From contig JAFCMP010000530.1 in the NCBI GenBank assembly GCA_017506865.1, forward strand, positions 186,001-250,000: a stretch of DNA of 64,000 bases. Reading direction: 5' to 3'. Under the pieces are notes generated by a model that did not search any database, was not told the origin of the DNA, and worked only from the letters and a program-made list of their open reading frames with translations. Origin of the DNA: Tribonema minus. Lineage: Eukaryota > Sar > Xanthophyceae > Tribonematales > Tribonemataceae. A program made the position numbers and the translations under genes. Positions 1 to 10,890 of the stretch are shown one piece after another. Numbering within the stretch: the first letter of the stretch is position 1; every line of letters begins with the position of its first letter.

Positions 1-880
1 CAGAATACCACACACCATTGAACGTGGAGAACCCGATGGTTACATTTATGCGGCACTCAGGGTAAGCCCCGTTCATCTAACCCTGACCCTCGAGCAACGC
101 CAGGATCATCAACGACACCCCTACCTCAGTCCCCACGTACTTGAAGTAGGACCGTTAGGTTCAAGTTAGGGCTATCTGAACTCACCGTGACGTGCCGGCT
201 GTGCGGTAGCGGGGTGACGGTGAGCACATAGGCCGCCACTGTCGCGGGGGCAAGGAGGGGCAGCGTAGCGAGGGAGGGGAGCAGAGCGACGCGCATCATG
301 CAGCGGACATCAACACGGCGACAAACGGCAAGCTGAAGCTGGCAAAGCGAGCACGTAATGGGAACGCAGCTGCAGCGTAGACATGGCGTGGGACGCGCGT
401 ATTGCGCACTCGCTGGTGGGACCGCGACGGAAGCTGCTGGCACAGAGCAGTTTGCTCACGCGTGGCGCGCGCTGCACGGCCTTCGGTGGCGTCCATGCAG
501 AGCGGAGCGCTGCCGCCGGCAGGAGATGATGACGACACGCGCTGCCGAAAGCGCAGGAGCCGAACCGCGCTTGGCGGGCCTGAACCTTAGCTCTAAACCT
601 AGCCTTAACCCTGACCCTAATCCTGCGTGCTCCTGACGCGCACCTCACACGGTCAAACCAGCTGCCGCGGTCCGCTGCGCGCGCGCGCGGAGCAATCGGC
701 AGAGCTCCGCAGAGTCATGCGCTGTGCGCCGCCACGCATGTGCGTCAGACGCGTCGCGCAGGTGCGCACAGGCGCAACGTGGCAGCGCCCAATGTCCATC
801 GTGCGCGACCTATGTCGCAACCATCGTGGCACACTGCAATCCGGGGCGCAAGCACATGTGCGCCTGCAGTGAACGCTCAC
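1..880. other. Left edge, no gene assigned
   Basis: No exon could be supported here. The stretch should hold the 3' end of the Zn2Cys6 gene that reads leftward from 10.9 kb, because the last exon placed (881-1001) ends in phase 1 without a stop; I could not choose its terminal exon. Short degenerate telomere-like tracts are visible on the plus strand near 76-93 (taaccctgaccct) and 585-625 (runs of ctaaacc, ccttaaccctgaccctaa), and a TTAGGG-like stretch near 150-172. These are imperfect and scattered, so they do not show that the window starts at a chromosome end. Confidence 0.4.
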
Positions 881-3800
881 CGTCACCGGCCTCCTGGAAG
901 CAGCTGCGGTACCGCAGCAGCGCCGGGAAGGGGACGGCCCCCTTGTCCACGCAGTACAGGACAAACTGGCAGTCGCTGCAGGCACTGTGCACGCGGAACA
1001 GCTGCGGGGGCGGCGGCGGGGCGGAGCAGCAGCGGCGGCAGAGGCAGCAGAGCAGTGCAGCAGCAGCAGAGCGGCGTGTCGTGGTCAGTCGGTGCAAGTG
1101 CATCACCAATAGTGCGCACGGGGCTGCGCACGACAGTCCTGCGGAGCGCGACATCAATGCACTGTTGACACAGTCTTTTACAAAGTGTGTATGCCTCATC
1201 CGTGAAGGTCGAGCCTCGATTCTCGCCGGCTGACGATTTGTATCAGCTACGGGCGCTATCCCCAGTGAATTGCAAGAAGGAATGAGCACTTCTTCTATGG
1301 TGACACTTTGATTACTGTGAGAAATGACTGGCAAAAGTGCATACATCACACAATCAGCGACCAGTGCATGCACAGGGGGAGGGGCGGGGGGTATGACAGG
1401 TCACTAGCATTCGGTATGCGGCCCAGCAGCAGCAGCAGTCATCCAGCAGAGCTCTACAATCTGTCGGCGCTGAGCTTCGAGAGACTGAGCCTCTGTCATG
1501 TGAGCCGCATAGCACGTGCGGAGTTCCTCATCGCAGCACACAGCGCCGGTCTCAACGCATTGGCGGTGGGTGCGCTCTCATGCCGGCATTGGCAGTCACT
1601 GGCGCCAGCAGTCACTGCAGTGAGTGCTGGGCGCACCCGCGAGGGGGGGGGGGGCGGGGCTCACCTGATTTGCGATGCCGTCGAAGAACTCGTAGTGGTC
1701 GTTGGGGTGTATGACGGACCCCCAGACGTCGCGCACGTTCTCGGCGTACATCTGCGTCCCAGCGGCAGCAGCGGGCGCGGCGGCGGCGCGTGAGAGCGGC
1801 GCGCGAGCAGCAGCAGCAGCAGCAGCAGCAGCGGACAGAGCGCGCGAGGTGCAGGCGGCGGCGGTGCCGCAGAAGGCTGCAATTCGCCGACGATCGGCTG
1901 CGGGGGAGGCGTTGCACCGCCTCCGCGGCAGCGTCGCACGCGGATAGCGTCGGCGCCGCCAGGAAAGCGCAACTCATGTGACCTACAGCTGGTCGTCCGT
2001 GGCACGCTTTGCACTAGGTAGCAGTGCTGTGAACGAAATATGCAAAGGGTGGCTACACGGCGATGTTGCACATGCGCAATGGAAGGTCACAGGCGCATGC
2101 CCCCCCCGCCTCGGGCCACACACTCCAACGACGCCCGTCAACCGCGCGCCGCGGGCCGCGTCTTACAACCTGAGCATGGACATCTCTCATCAATGTGCCA
2201 GTATCTCAACCAACAAAGAGCGTTTGAGACGATCGCGAGCAACACCTCTGAGCGGGATGCAAAATCCGGCTCAGAGTGCTTGACGGCGATCACCCTTTTG
2301 ACTTGAGGCCATGGAATTCAAACGTGCTGAGGGCCGCACGAGGAGAACCGTTGAGTCCCATCGGTGAGCCAGGAAAACAAGCACTCGAAGTACGTAGGCG
2401 ACGTCGCGTCACACCGCTCAGCGCACCTCGTCCGCCTCCGGGCCCGACGTGAACAGCGTCGCCCACAGCTCGTTGTGGATGAAGCGGCAGCGCCCGCGCA
2501 CGACGAGGCGCTGGCTCACGGCGCACAGGTCGCTCGCCAGCGCCTGCACGTGCTCGGGGAGCGGCACCTCGAGGGGGCCCATGGGCGGGGGGCGCCGCCG
2601 CCGCGCAGCCTGCGGTGGCGGCGCGACATCATAGTTCGGGCGGCGGCGCGTTCAGACAGAGACATTCAATGCGGCACGCTCGCTGCTGCGAGCTGGCGGT
2701 TGGCGCTGCGGCTGCTGAGAGCATGCGTGCGCGAGCGGCAGCGGCGGCGTTGAACGCCGGCGGCGCTCGTATGGGCGCTGCATCCCCTTTTTGATGTGTG
2801 TAGGGAGCAGGGGGCAATGAGCGGTGACAGTTCGGCGCGGCCTTTGCGGGGCGTCATCGCAGCCAAGTTGAGCGGCAGCGCGTCAGCATCTGCGCCGCAG
2901 GGGCCGTGCTGGGACAGCGTTCGTCACCGGCGGGCGCGCTCGCGCAAGCGCCGTCTGTCATGTGCCGTGAGAAGGTTGATCGTCTGACCCTGCGAGCCGT
3001 TGCAAGACGAGGGTATTGAGCTGTGGCCCAAGCGGAGCCCCTGACGGCTCTTGGGTATGCATCTCTCATGGTGCAAAGGGCGCGAGACAGAGGGCTGCAG
3101 AGGGCGAACCACCGCACATGGCCGCAACGATTTGCTTTCACTCGGTACACAGCCGACTGCTGCAGCGGTGCGCGACGCGTCCGCCTATCAGCCGCAGCTG
3201 CTGCTGCAGCGAGGGGGCGAGCGAGCTCGCACTGCGCGCCGCGGCCAGAGCCGACAGCTCTCGCACTCGCGCCGGCACGTGTGCAGACCCATGGCGTCGC
3301 CGTGCGGCAAAAGCCATGCTGCTGAGCGCAGAGCGCCGCACTTCAACTTGACAGAGGCGTGCTAACCAACAACGCTGAAGGGCGCCGATGCGGCGCCGCG
3401 CACCTGCTGCGGCGGGCAGCTGACCAGCGCTTGGTAGCGCGCCTGGAGGTCCGGGTCGTCCGTGATGCGCTCCTGCGGCAGGCCGAGCATCTGCGCCATC
3501 GCCATGGTCTTCTGCATCTGCGCGGGGGCGACCGCGGCACGACGGCGGCGGCGGCAGCGGCGTCGATGTGCGCGGCGGTCAATTTACGCGAGCTGTAGAT
3601 AGCGGCGGCGCAGGCTGCTGCGAGGCGCAAGCTGCGTGCCACGCTGCGCGCAGCACTTGCAATCGTTGTTCGTGGCACTGCGCGTGGTCATTGCGCGTGC
3701 CCCCGCCACGCGACTGTCACTGTGTGCAGGCCTGTCATGCGAGGTTCTGGCAGTGGCAGATGCATCCACGGCTCGTGAGCTCTGTTCTGTGAGCAGACGC

Positions 3801-6800
3801 ATCAACGGCATGTGAGCTCTGTTCGCGCTTGTCCCCCCCCGCCCCGTGCGACCTCATCCGACAACTTCGCGCTGTGGCACTGCACGAACGTACACGGTAC
3901 GGTTCGCCTGGAAAGCGCCCGCGCAGCGTGCGCACAAGCATCAACATGAGCCCAGACCAGCTGCGCAACGCCGCCAGTGCCCAGCAGGCCGTGCTCCGCC
4001 GCGCCATGCCGCCCCCAACAGCTCGCACGTCGTCCATCGCGGCGCTGGCAGACAGCGCAGCATGTCAATGACAAGTGCTGCTGCCGCAGCGGCAGCGCAT
4101 GCGGCGCGCGCGGTTCCCTCCCTCACCAGCGCGATGCTCTGCCTGTCGAGCGCGACCTGCGCCCAGTGGCGCAGCACCACGAGCGCCTTGGGGCGCGACA
4201 CCTCGTCGTCCGCGTTGAGGCGCCAGAACGCGTGCATGATGGTGTCCGTGGGGTCCGGCAGCGCCTGCGCCGCCGGCGCCGCTGCCGCCGTTGCCGCCAC
4301 GAGCTCGCCGACGCCCTGCTGCCACGCCGCGACGCCCTCCTGCAGTGCGCAGCGCGCGGCGGCAGCAGCAGCGGCGCGGCGGCGGCGTCAGAGGATCCAG
4401 CACGCAGCGCGCTGGCGCTGCAGCGGCGTGGCGCGCGCATGCGGAGCGCGGGTGTCCCGCACTTCAACACCTGAAGCGTTGAGGCTCGCGGTGGCTGCCT
4501 GCTGCCGCACTGCGCCCTCCTGCGGCCGCGCACGGGCGCGCAGCGCGCTATCCCCATCGTAGCGCAACTGCGCCGAGAGGCGCATCCGGCTGCGGGGCCA
4601 TGCTCGGATAGCATCAGACACAGTTCTGTACCGCTATTACTGCAAGAAGTGTTGCGACAACCGGCCGCTGCGTGGCACAGCAGAGTTCGCCCTCCACCGC
4701 GTCTGGCGGCGGCAGCAGCGTTGCAGCGCTGCAGCGGTCGGTGAGCGGTTCCGCCAGCCGCCCAGCCTCTGGCTCCAGCCACAACCATGCTTCGAAAGAA
4801 CATGCCACGCGGCCGTGCCACGAGCTTCTGCTGCGCTCCATAGAAGTCTGTCTGCGCCGTCAGGCGGTTCGACGACCGTGCGAGGATTGCGCAGCGTGCC
4901 AACGACAGCGCTTGCCCGCGTACATAGGTAGCAGACTGCGCTGCAGCCGCCTGCGCTGTGCCACCCACACGCAGAGGGCTGCATGTCAAGTTGAAGTTGC
5001 ACACTCACCGGAAGGCGCGGCTCCGCGGGCACTTGATGCGGCACGCCGATCGGCGCGCCCATGCCGTTCATCTGCGGCAGAGCGTGTTGCTGCTGTTGCT
5101 GCTGCTGCTGGTGGTGCGCCTGCACGACCGAGCGGCCCACGCCGCCGTCCGCCGGGCTGCGCGCGGCGGGCGAGCGGGGTGGCGCGAGTGCAATCATTGA
5201 TCATGTACCCACGCGCGCAGTACGACAAAGTGCCACTCCAAATACGGAAACTCGGGTGCGGTCGAGCAGATGCGTGAACGAATGTCGTTAGGAGTCTTAC
5301 TGTTGGCGATTGGCGTTGTGCTGCAGCTGCCGCGCCGGCAATAGGGGTACGCTGCGCGAGGCTGGCGCCTCGGCGACGCAAGATGGTGAGGCACGGCAGC
5401 AAAGAGCACAGGTGCTGCTGCTGCGCTGCCTCACGAGACGCTGCCGCGCGCTGCTGCACGAACGGCTACACCTGCGTTCGGCGATCAATGCAAAACACGA
5501 TGGATCGATAGCGCGGTCATGCACAACGCGCGATGCACGTGGCGTGCCGCGCGCTGCTGCACGAACGGCTTTACCTGCGTTCGGCGATCAATGCAAAACA
5601 CGATGGATCAACAGCGCGGTCATGCACAACGCGCGATGCACGTGGCGTTGCCCTCTCCCTCCCTCCCCCTCCCCCTCCCCCCCCCCACGCGCGCACCCCC
5701 GCGGCGCCTCGTTGCGATCCCCGAAAACCGTTCCTGAAACCAAGCCGTCAAGACTTCAAGTGTGACGCACTACGTTCTGCTGGAGAGTCACCGCGCGCGG
5801 ACCGCGGGCGCTCAGCTAAACCTGCCTGCACCACCGCCCGCGTAGCACGGCAGCGTACGGCGCCAGCGTACGATGCGTCAAGTCCGCGGCACCTCTCCAT
5901 CTGCGTGGCGCTGCGCGTGAAGCGCTGTCGCCGGGCGCCGCGCACCGCGCCGCGGGGGCACCACGAGGCGCCAGGCGCTGCGCTGCGCCGGGTCGCGCGA
6001 TGGCGCTGCGTTGAGCTGGAGCGCGCGGCGCTGCTGCAGAGAAATGTCGCTGCTGCAGCAGCGCGCCCCGAGGCGGTGTGTGAGATGATCGCCACGGCAC
6101 GCCGCAGAGCGCCCCTCGCAGCCGTTGTCAACTCCGTTCGCGTAACGCAATCCTTGGAGCGGCCACGCGATCGGTTTGCTGACAGCGACAAGAGTCACAC
6201 AGGCGTCTCGTGTGCGGCATCATGTGAACACGCGCGAGCAAGTGGCGCGCTCATTCCGTGCAAAGTACCTGGCGCGCATGACAAGCTCCACCGCCCCCCC
6301 GCCCTGCTGCGGATTCCAGTAACCCTGGCGCGCTTCCGCCTGCCCCCCACCGCCGCCGCCTCCGCCGCCGCCGCCGTCCTCCTGCCACCGCTGCTGCACC
6401 GCTGCCAGCGGCGGCAGCTCCTGCTGTTGCTGCTGCATATGCTGCTGCTGCTGCTGCTGCAGCATGTGTTGCTGCTGCTGCTGCTGCATGTGCTGCTGCT
6501 GCTGCTGCTGCATGTGTTGCTGCTGCTGCTGCTGCACGTGCGGCTGCTGCTGCTGCATATGCTGCTGCTGTTGCTGCTGCTGCATGTGTTGCGGCTGGCC
6601 CTGGTGCGGCGGCGCATCGCGCGCGTGGTTGCCCTGCTGCTGCTGCTGCTGCTGCTGCTGAGCCTGCTGCTGCCCGCGCAGCGCCACCAGCGTCTCCACC
6701 ATCGCGTCGCTCGCCTGCTGCGACGGTGCAACGCGGCGCGGGGGGGGCGCGCGGGGGCATGAGTGTGCCGCGGGCGCGGCAGCGGGTCGGCCACCGCGCA

Positions 6801-9800
6801 GTGCGCAGCGCTACGTGCCGCTGCAAGACGCGCCAAACTGTGTTCAACGTGCCATCGAGTACAGCACAAGCGCCTCTCAACATGTGCGAGCACACGCCCA
6901 AGCGCGAATAATACGGCAATGCGCGCGTGCGCCTCACGATGTGCGGATTTGTGCAAGAAGGAGGGCGCGTGGTTGCAGTGATGCCGCCGCGGCAGCTGTT
7001 TGCTCTCGTGTAGGCGCGCGCATGTCGGACGCGATGCGCACTGGATGAGAGAGCGGCTGCGGAGCCAAACCCTAGTAGCTACCCTACCCCCCTAGCCCTA
7101 ACCCTGAAGGAATGAGCGACGGCGACACAGAACTCCAAGCGCACACCGGGTTGCCAACCGTGTAGCTACGAGAACACCATGAAGCTCAGCACCGCGCAGG
7201 AGCTGAGGGTGCTACGTGGCAGTTACATGCACGGCGGAGCTGCAAAACATGACATACGTATGAAGTACGACAATACGGTGACGGCGCGTCTGGGAATCCA
7301 CACACGAGGCTCTGCAGCTCCCGACAGTGCTGACCTGTTGATCTGGCAGTGCGCTTCCGCTGCCGCCATCGACGCCGCCGCCACTGCCACCACTGCCGCT
7401 GCCGCCGCCGCCACCGCCGCTGCCTCCGCCACCGCCGCCGCCACCACCGCCGCCGCCACCCAACGAGTCTGCGATCAGTAGATCATCGAGTGCATGAGTG
7501 TGCTGGATATATATGAGTCGCGGCGTGCGCAGCGCACGCTGCGGACATTCTGCATGCATCAAGCCAGCGCGTGGCGCGCACCGGCGGTTGGCTGCCTTCG
7601 GTCGCGGCGCATCACAGGCAGCACGTCTGCCGTACGTATTGGGAAGCGTGCGGCGACAGGCAGCGCGCGATGCACATGCGCGAGCAGTGGTGGCACCGAC
7701 CGCCGCGCCGCCAAACGGAAGTGACTGATCGCAACGGGCAAGTCTCCGCCGTGATCAGCACACGCTGCGCTGCGCCAACACGCGCCTCCTGCCGCTGGGC
7801 TTGAGCTTCGGCACGGCCTCCGCCGCCCGCGGCGCGCCGCAGCCTGGCGCCGACGCCCTGACGCGGGCGGCATCAGCGAAGACGCGCGTGTGCGCCGAGA
7901 GCTGGCGTGGCCTCGCACAGCATATCGCAGCAAGCGATGGCGTGCCCGCGCCACGCGGCGCTGTCCGCGATGGCGCGCGCTGCTGCAGCGCGCAGTCGCG
8001 GTGAAAGCGCTGCACGCGCGGCAGCGTGCGCAGACGAGCGGTCGGCGAGCAGCAGCTACGCGGCGCGCACCTCGGCGGCTGGGGCTTCGGTGGATCTCGT
8101 GCTGCTGCTCCTGCTGTTGGTGGTGCTGCTGCTGCTGCTGGTGCGGCAGCACCTGCTGCTGCTGCTGCTGTGGGTGCTGCTGCGGCGGCGGCAGCAGCGC
8201 CATGGGCGGCCCCGCACGATACGCGCCGCCGCCGCCGCCGCCCATTGGCGACGTCAGCTCGCGCGGCGCCAGCATGCCGTACTGCTGCGCTGCGTAGTGC
8301 GCGTGGTACGCCATGCCCGCGGACACGGCCTCCATCGCTGCCTGCGGCGCCAGGTGCACCTCCTGGCCGTAGCCGACGTCTGCGCGTACGGGCACAGCGA
8401 TCAAGGGGGGGGGGGGGGGGGGAGCAGCGGGGCATTGCGAAGAACAGCGAGTCTCAGCAGCGAGCCATAGAGCGCGCGCGTCGAGCCGTAGTGAGGCATA
8501 GCGGCGCCGGCGCGGTGCGCGCGCGATTGGGCCGGCGCGCGCGAGGGCGAAGGCCTGTGTTGCGCAAAGACGTAGGCCTGCGCCGCGCAAAAGACGCCAG
8601 GCCGTGCGAAATGGCACCGCAGTGACCGGCCCTCACACCAGTACACATGCACCTCCTTTAGGAGACGCCCCCTAGGGTGCTTGCTGTGCGAATGCCACAC
8701 TGCTGCTTCTGCTGCCGCTGCTTTCGCCTCCGAACGCGCACCGCCCCGGTCACAGCACGAATCGCTGAGCGACACTGCATCGCGCGATCGCCGCGCCGTG
8801 CTGATCGCAAAGGCTACGGCGAGGCGCATCACGCACGTGCGCGCGCCCGGCAGTGAAGGTGCGCACCTGTATACCGCGGGTGGTAGTAGATGGTGGGCGG
8901 GTGGTGGTGCTGCTGCATGTGCGCGCGCGCGCCGTCCTCGCCCGCCGTGTACTGCTGCTGCTGCTGCTGCTGCTGTGGCGGCGGCTGCGGGGACGCCCCC
9001 ACGCGCCGCCGCTTCACGTTGGCGTGCGCCTCCATCTGCAGCTGCGCCTTGGTCGCGCGCGCGCGGCTGGCGAGGAGCGGACAAGACAGGCGCATGCGTC
9101 AGCGGCGCAGGGTGAGGGTATGGGCATTCAAAACGTGAACTTGGGTCGCGCACGGCACGCTTTCGTCGACGCCGACAACGATGGCTGCCGGTCCACACGT
9201 GTGCGCTGTGATACCGTGTAGGCGCGCTGCGCGCTCGCTCTGCGTGATGAGGCGCCCAGGACGGAGGCACTGCTCGAGCCCGCGACGCGGGCAGGCGCTC
9301 GGCAAGGCGGCCATGGCTGGATGGCCAGGAGCGTACTCTTCAACTCGCGCGGCCTGTGTCACGCGCCGGCTGCGCGTCGCCGTCGGCTGACTAGCTTCTG
9401 GTGCCGCGAATGGCGCAGGAGTGCAGTGGCCTGGCGGTGCCTGGCGGCAGCGGCGGTCCTGAGCCAGGTACCCCCCCCACATGCAACTGTCGCTCCGACT
9501 GACGCGGCAGCTCTCTGCCACTTTCACACGCGCGACTGCGGGCGCGGACGAGCGCAGCAACAGCCACACTGCCTCCGCCGCTGTGGCGCGTGCTGCAGTA
9601 CGGCCGAATATCGACGAGGCGAAGCATGCCGCATGCTCACCTCGGGTGCGCCTGCGGAGGGTGACCGGAGGGGTCGCGCGGGGGGGGAGGGGGTTCGCCA
9701 TCCTGCGCGCACAGACGGAAAACAGCAGCGCTCAGATGGTGTAGCCCTCCGCTTAGGGTTCGGCGCGTACGGAGCGAGCGCCTCGTGCTGCACGCACACG

Positions 9801-10890
9801 CCATGGCCTGCGCATGCTCCGAGCGCAAGTCGTACAAGATAGGTTGGGCGTTGCGCGGCCGTCAGCGCAGGGCCAGAGACCGTGTCCGCTCCACCACGTG
9901 ATCCACAGCACGGACGCCGTCATTTGGCCAGGCGATGCCCGTCGGCAATTGGTGCGCTGCGGTCTGAGCGCAAGTTGGCGCTTCGTGCCGCTGTGTGCGG
10001 CGTTGGGCGCGTGTGCTGCCCCCTGATTAGTCGGTCAAGAAGTCACGTGCGCCAGAACCTTCTGCCACCTCCGCTTCCACGATGATCGATGCTGAGTCGA
10101 TGCCACGAGTGCAATACACATAGACGCCGCACGAAAAAAACGCAACCAGCGCACTCCCCTGCCGAAAACCTGCCACCATGGCGCCCCAGCACACCACCCC
10201 ATTGCACACACCGCCACCGCCTGTGCATCCTCTGTAATGCGCCATGCGTGCTGCTCAAGTATGGATACTGGGGAGCACTGTGCCGCGGTGCCTCAGCTCG
10301 CGATCTCCTATCGGCGACCTCGGCGGATACAGCACGCACCTTTCTGATGGAGACGGGCCGCCCGCGCCCGCGCGTCTGCGCGATGCACACTAGCTGCAGC
10401 CGCACGCACCTCCCGCAGGGGTCCCCTCTGTCGCACTTCACCTTGCTCTGCACGCGCGCCGGCAGAACGGGAAGAACCAGGGCGCATGCATTTGACTTTG
10501 CTGCAAGGCGATGCAGGAGGGGTAGAGGCAAATGGCTGGCGCTGGCTGTGAGCAAGCACTGACTGAAAGCCTCATCAGCAAAGCGTAGTGCTGCACTCAA
10601 GGTTAACCAAATGCGGAGACTCAGAGGTGAAAGAATTCAGCTACAATGGTTGTGTTGTCGCAGGAAACGATTGTGAGAAATGCCCATTTGCCCACCTTTC
10701 TGCACTCTGTGCAGGTGCGGCCATCCGGGTTATTACCGCCGGGTCGAGGGCGCTCCGCCAGCTGTCTAATGCCGCCACCCCCATCGTCACCACCACCACC
10801 CTCCTGGTGCATTCCATTCCTGTTATGCTGCTGGTGTTGCTGTGACTGCGAGGATCCATCACCGCCAGAGTCATCGCTGTCGGAGCTCAT
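881..10890 (-). CDS. Zn2Cys6 binuclear-cluster transcription factor, at least 13 exons, 3' end unresolved
   Basis: Likely a nuclear DNA-binding regulator. Exons, in transcript order: 10890-10696, 10447-10340, 9702-9641, 9066-8867, 8379-8071, 7468-7335, 6717-6269, 5156-5009, 4339-4127, 3517-3404, 2609-2427, 1751-1665, 1001-881 (last donor at 881 or 887). All junctions are GT-AG and phases agree throughout, giving about 774 codons before the unresolved end. Residues 57-80 form a perfect fungal-type cluster, C-X2-C-X6-C-X5-C-X2-C-X6-C, with its first two cysteines in exon 1 and the rest in exon 2. Next come a basic stretch (VKRRRV), then poly-Gln/His/Met and poly-Gly segments (exons 4-7), typical of activation or condensate-forming regions. 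The C-terminal exons are ordinary globular sequence; IHPNDHYEFF in exon 12 resembles a PAS-domain loop, as in AcuK/ERT1-type regulators, but that link is an inference. The start is the ATG at 10890. A symmetric exon could have been missed between 8071 and 7468. Confidence 0.72.
5441..5645. repeat. 103-bp tandem duplication in an intron of the Zn2Cys6 gene
   Basis: Two near-identical copies with a period of about 103 bp; for example gatcaatgcaaaacacgatg occurs at 5483 and again at 5586. The copies differ at only a few bases, so the duplication is recent. It lies wholly inside the intron between exons ending at 6269 and starting at 5156. Confidence 0.85.
6420..6660. repeat. CTG/CAG array encoding (H-M-Q5-7)n in the Zn2Cys6 gene
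   Basis: On the plus strand this is a run of CTG triplets broken every 21-24 bases by CAT or CAC-like triplets. On the coding (minus) strand it gives blocks of five to eight Gln separated by His-Met, so it is both a trinucleotide tract and a higher-order coding repeat. It forms most of the exon 6717-6269. Similar but shorter tracts lie in exons 8379-8071 and 9066-8867. Such arrays are prone to length variation. Confidence 0.9.

Noticed and set aside
1-180. Window begins at a telomere
   Set aside because: The telomere-like repeats are few, degenerate, mixed in orientation and also found at internal sites.
5533-6762. 409-codon plus-strand frame with poly-Leu
   Set aside because: Antisense of the CAG array of the Zn2Cys6 gene (CTG read as Leu). 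It crosses that gene's introns and exons without any splice logic.
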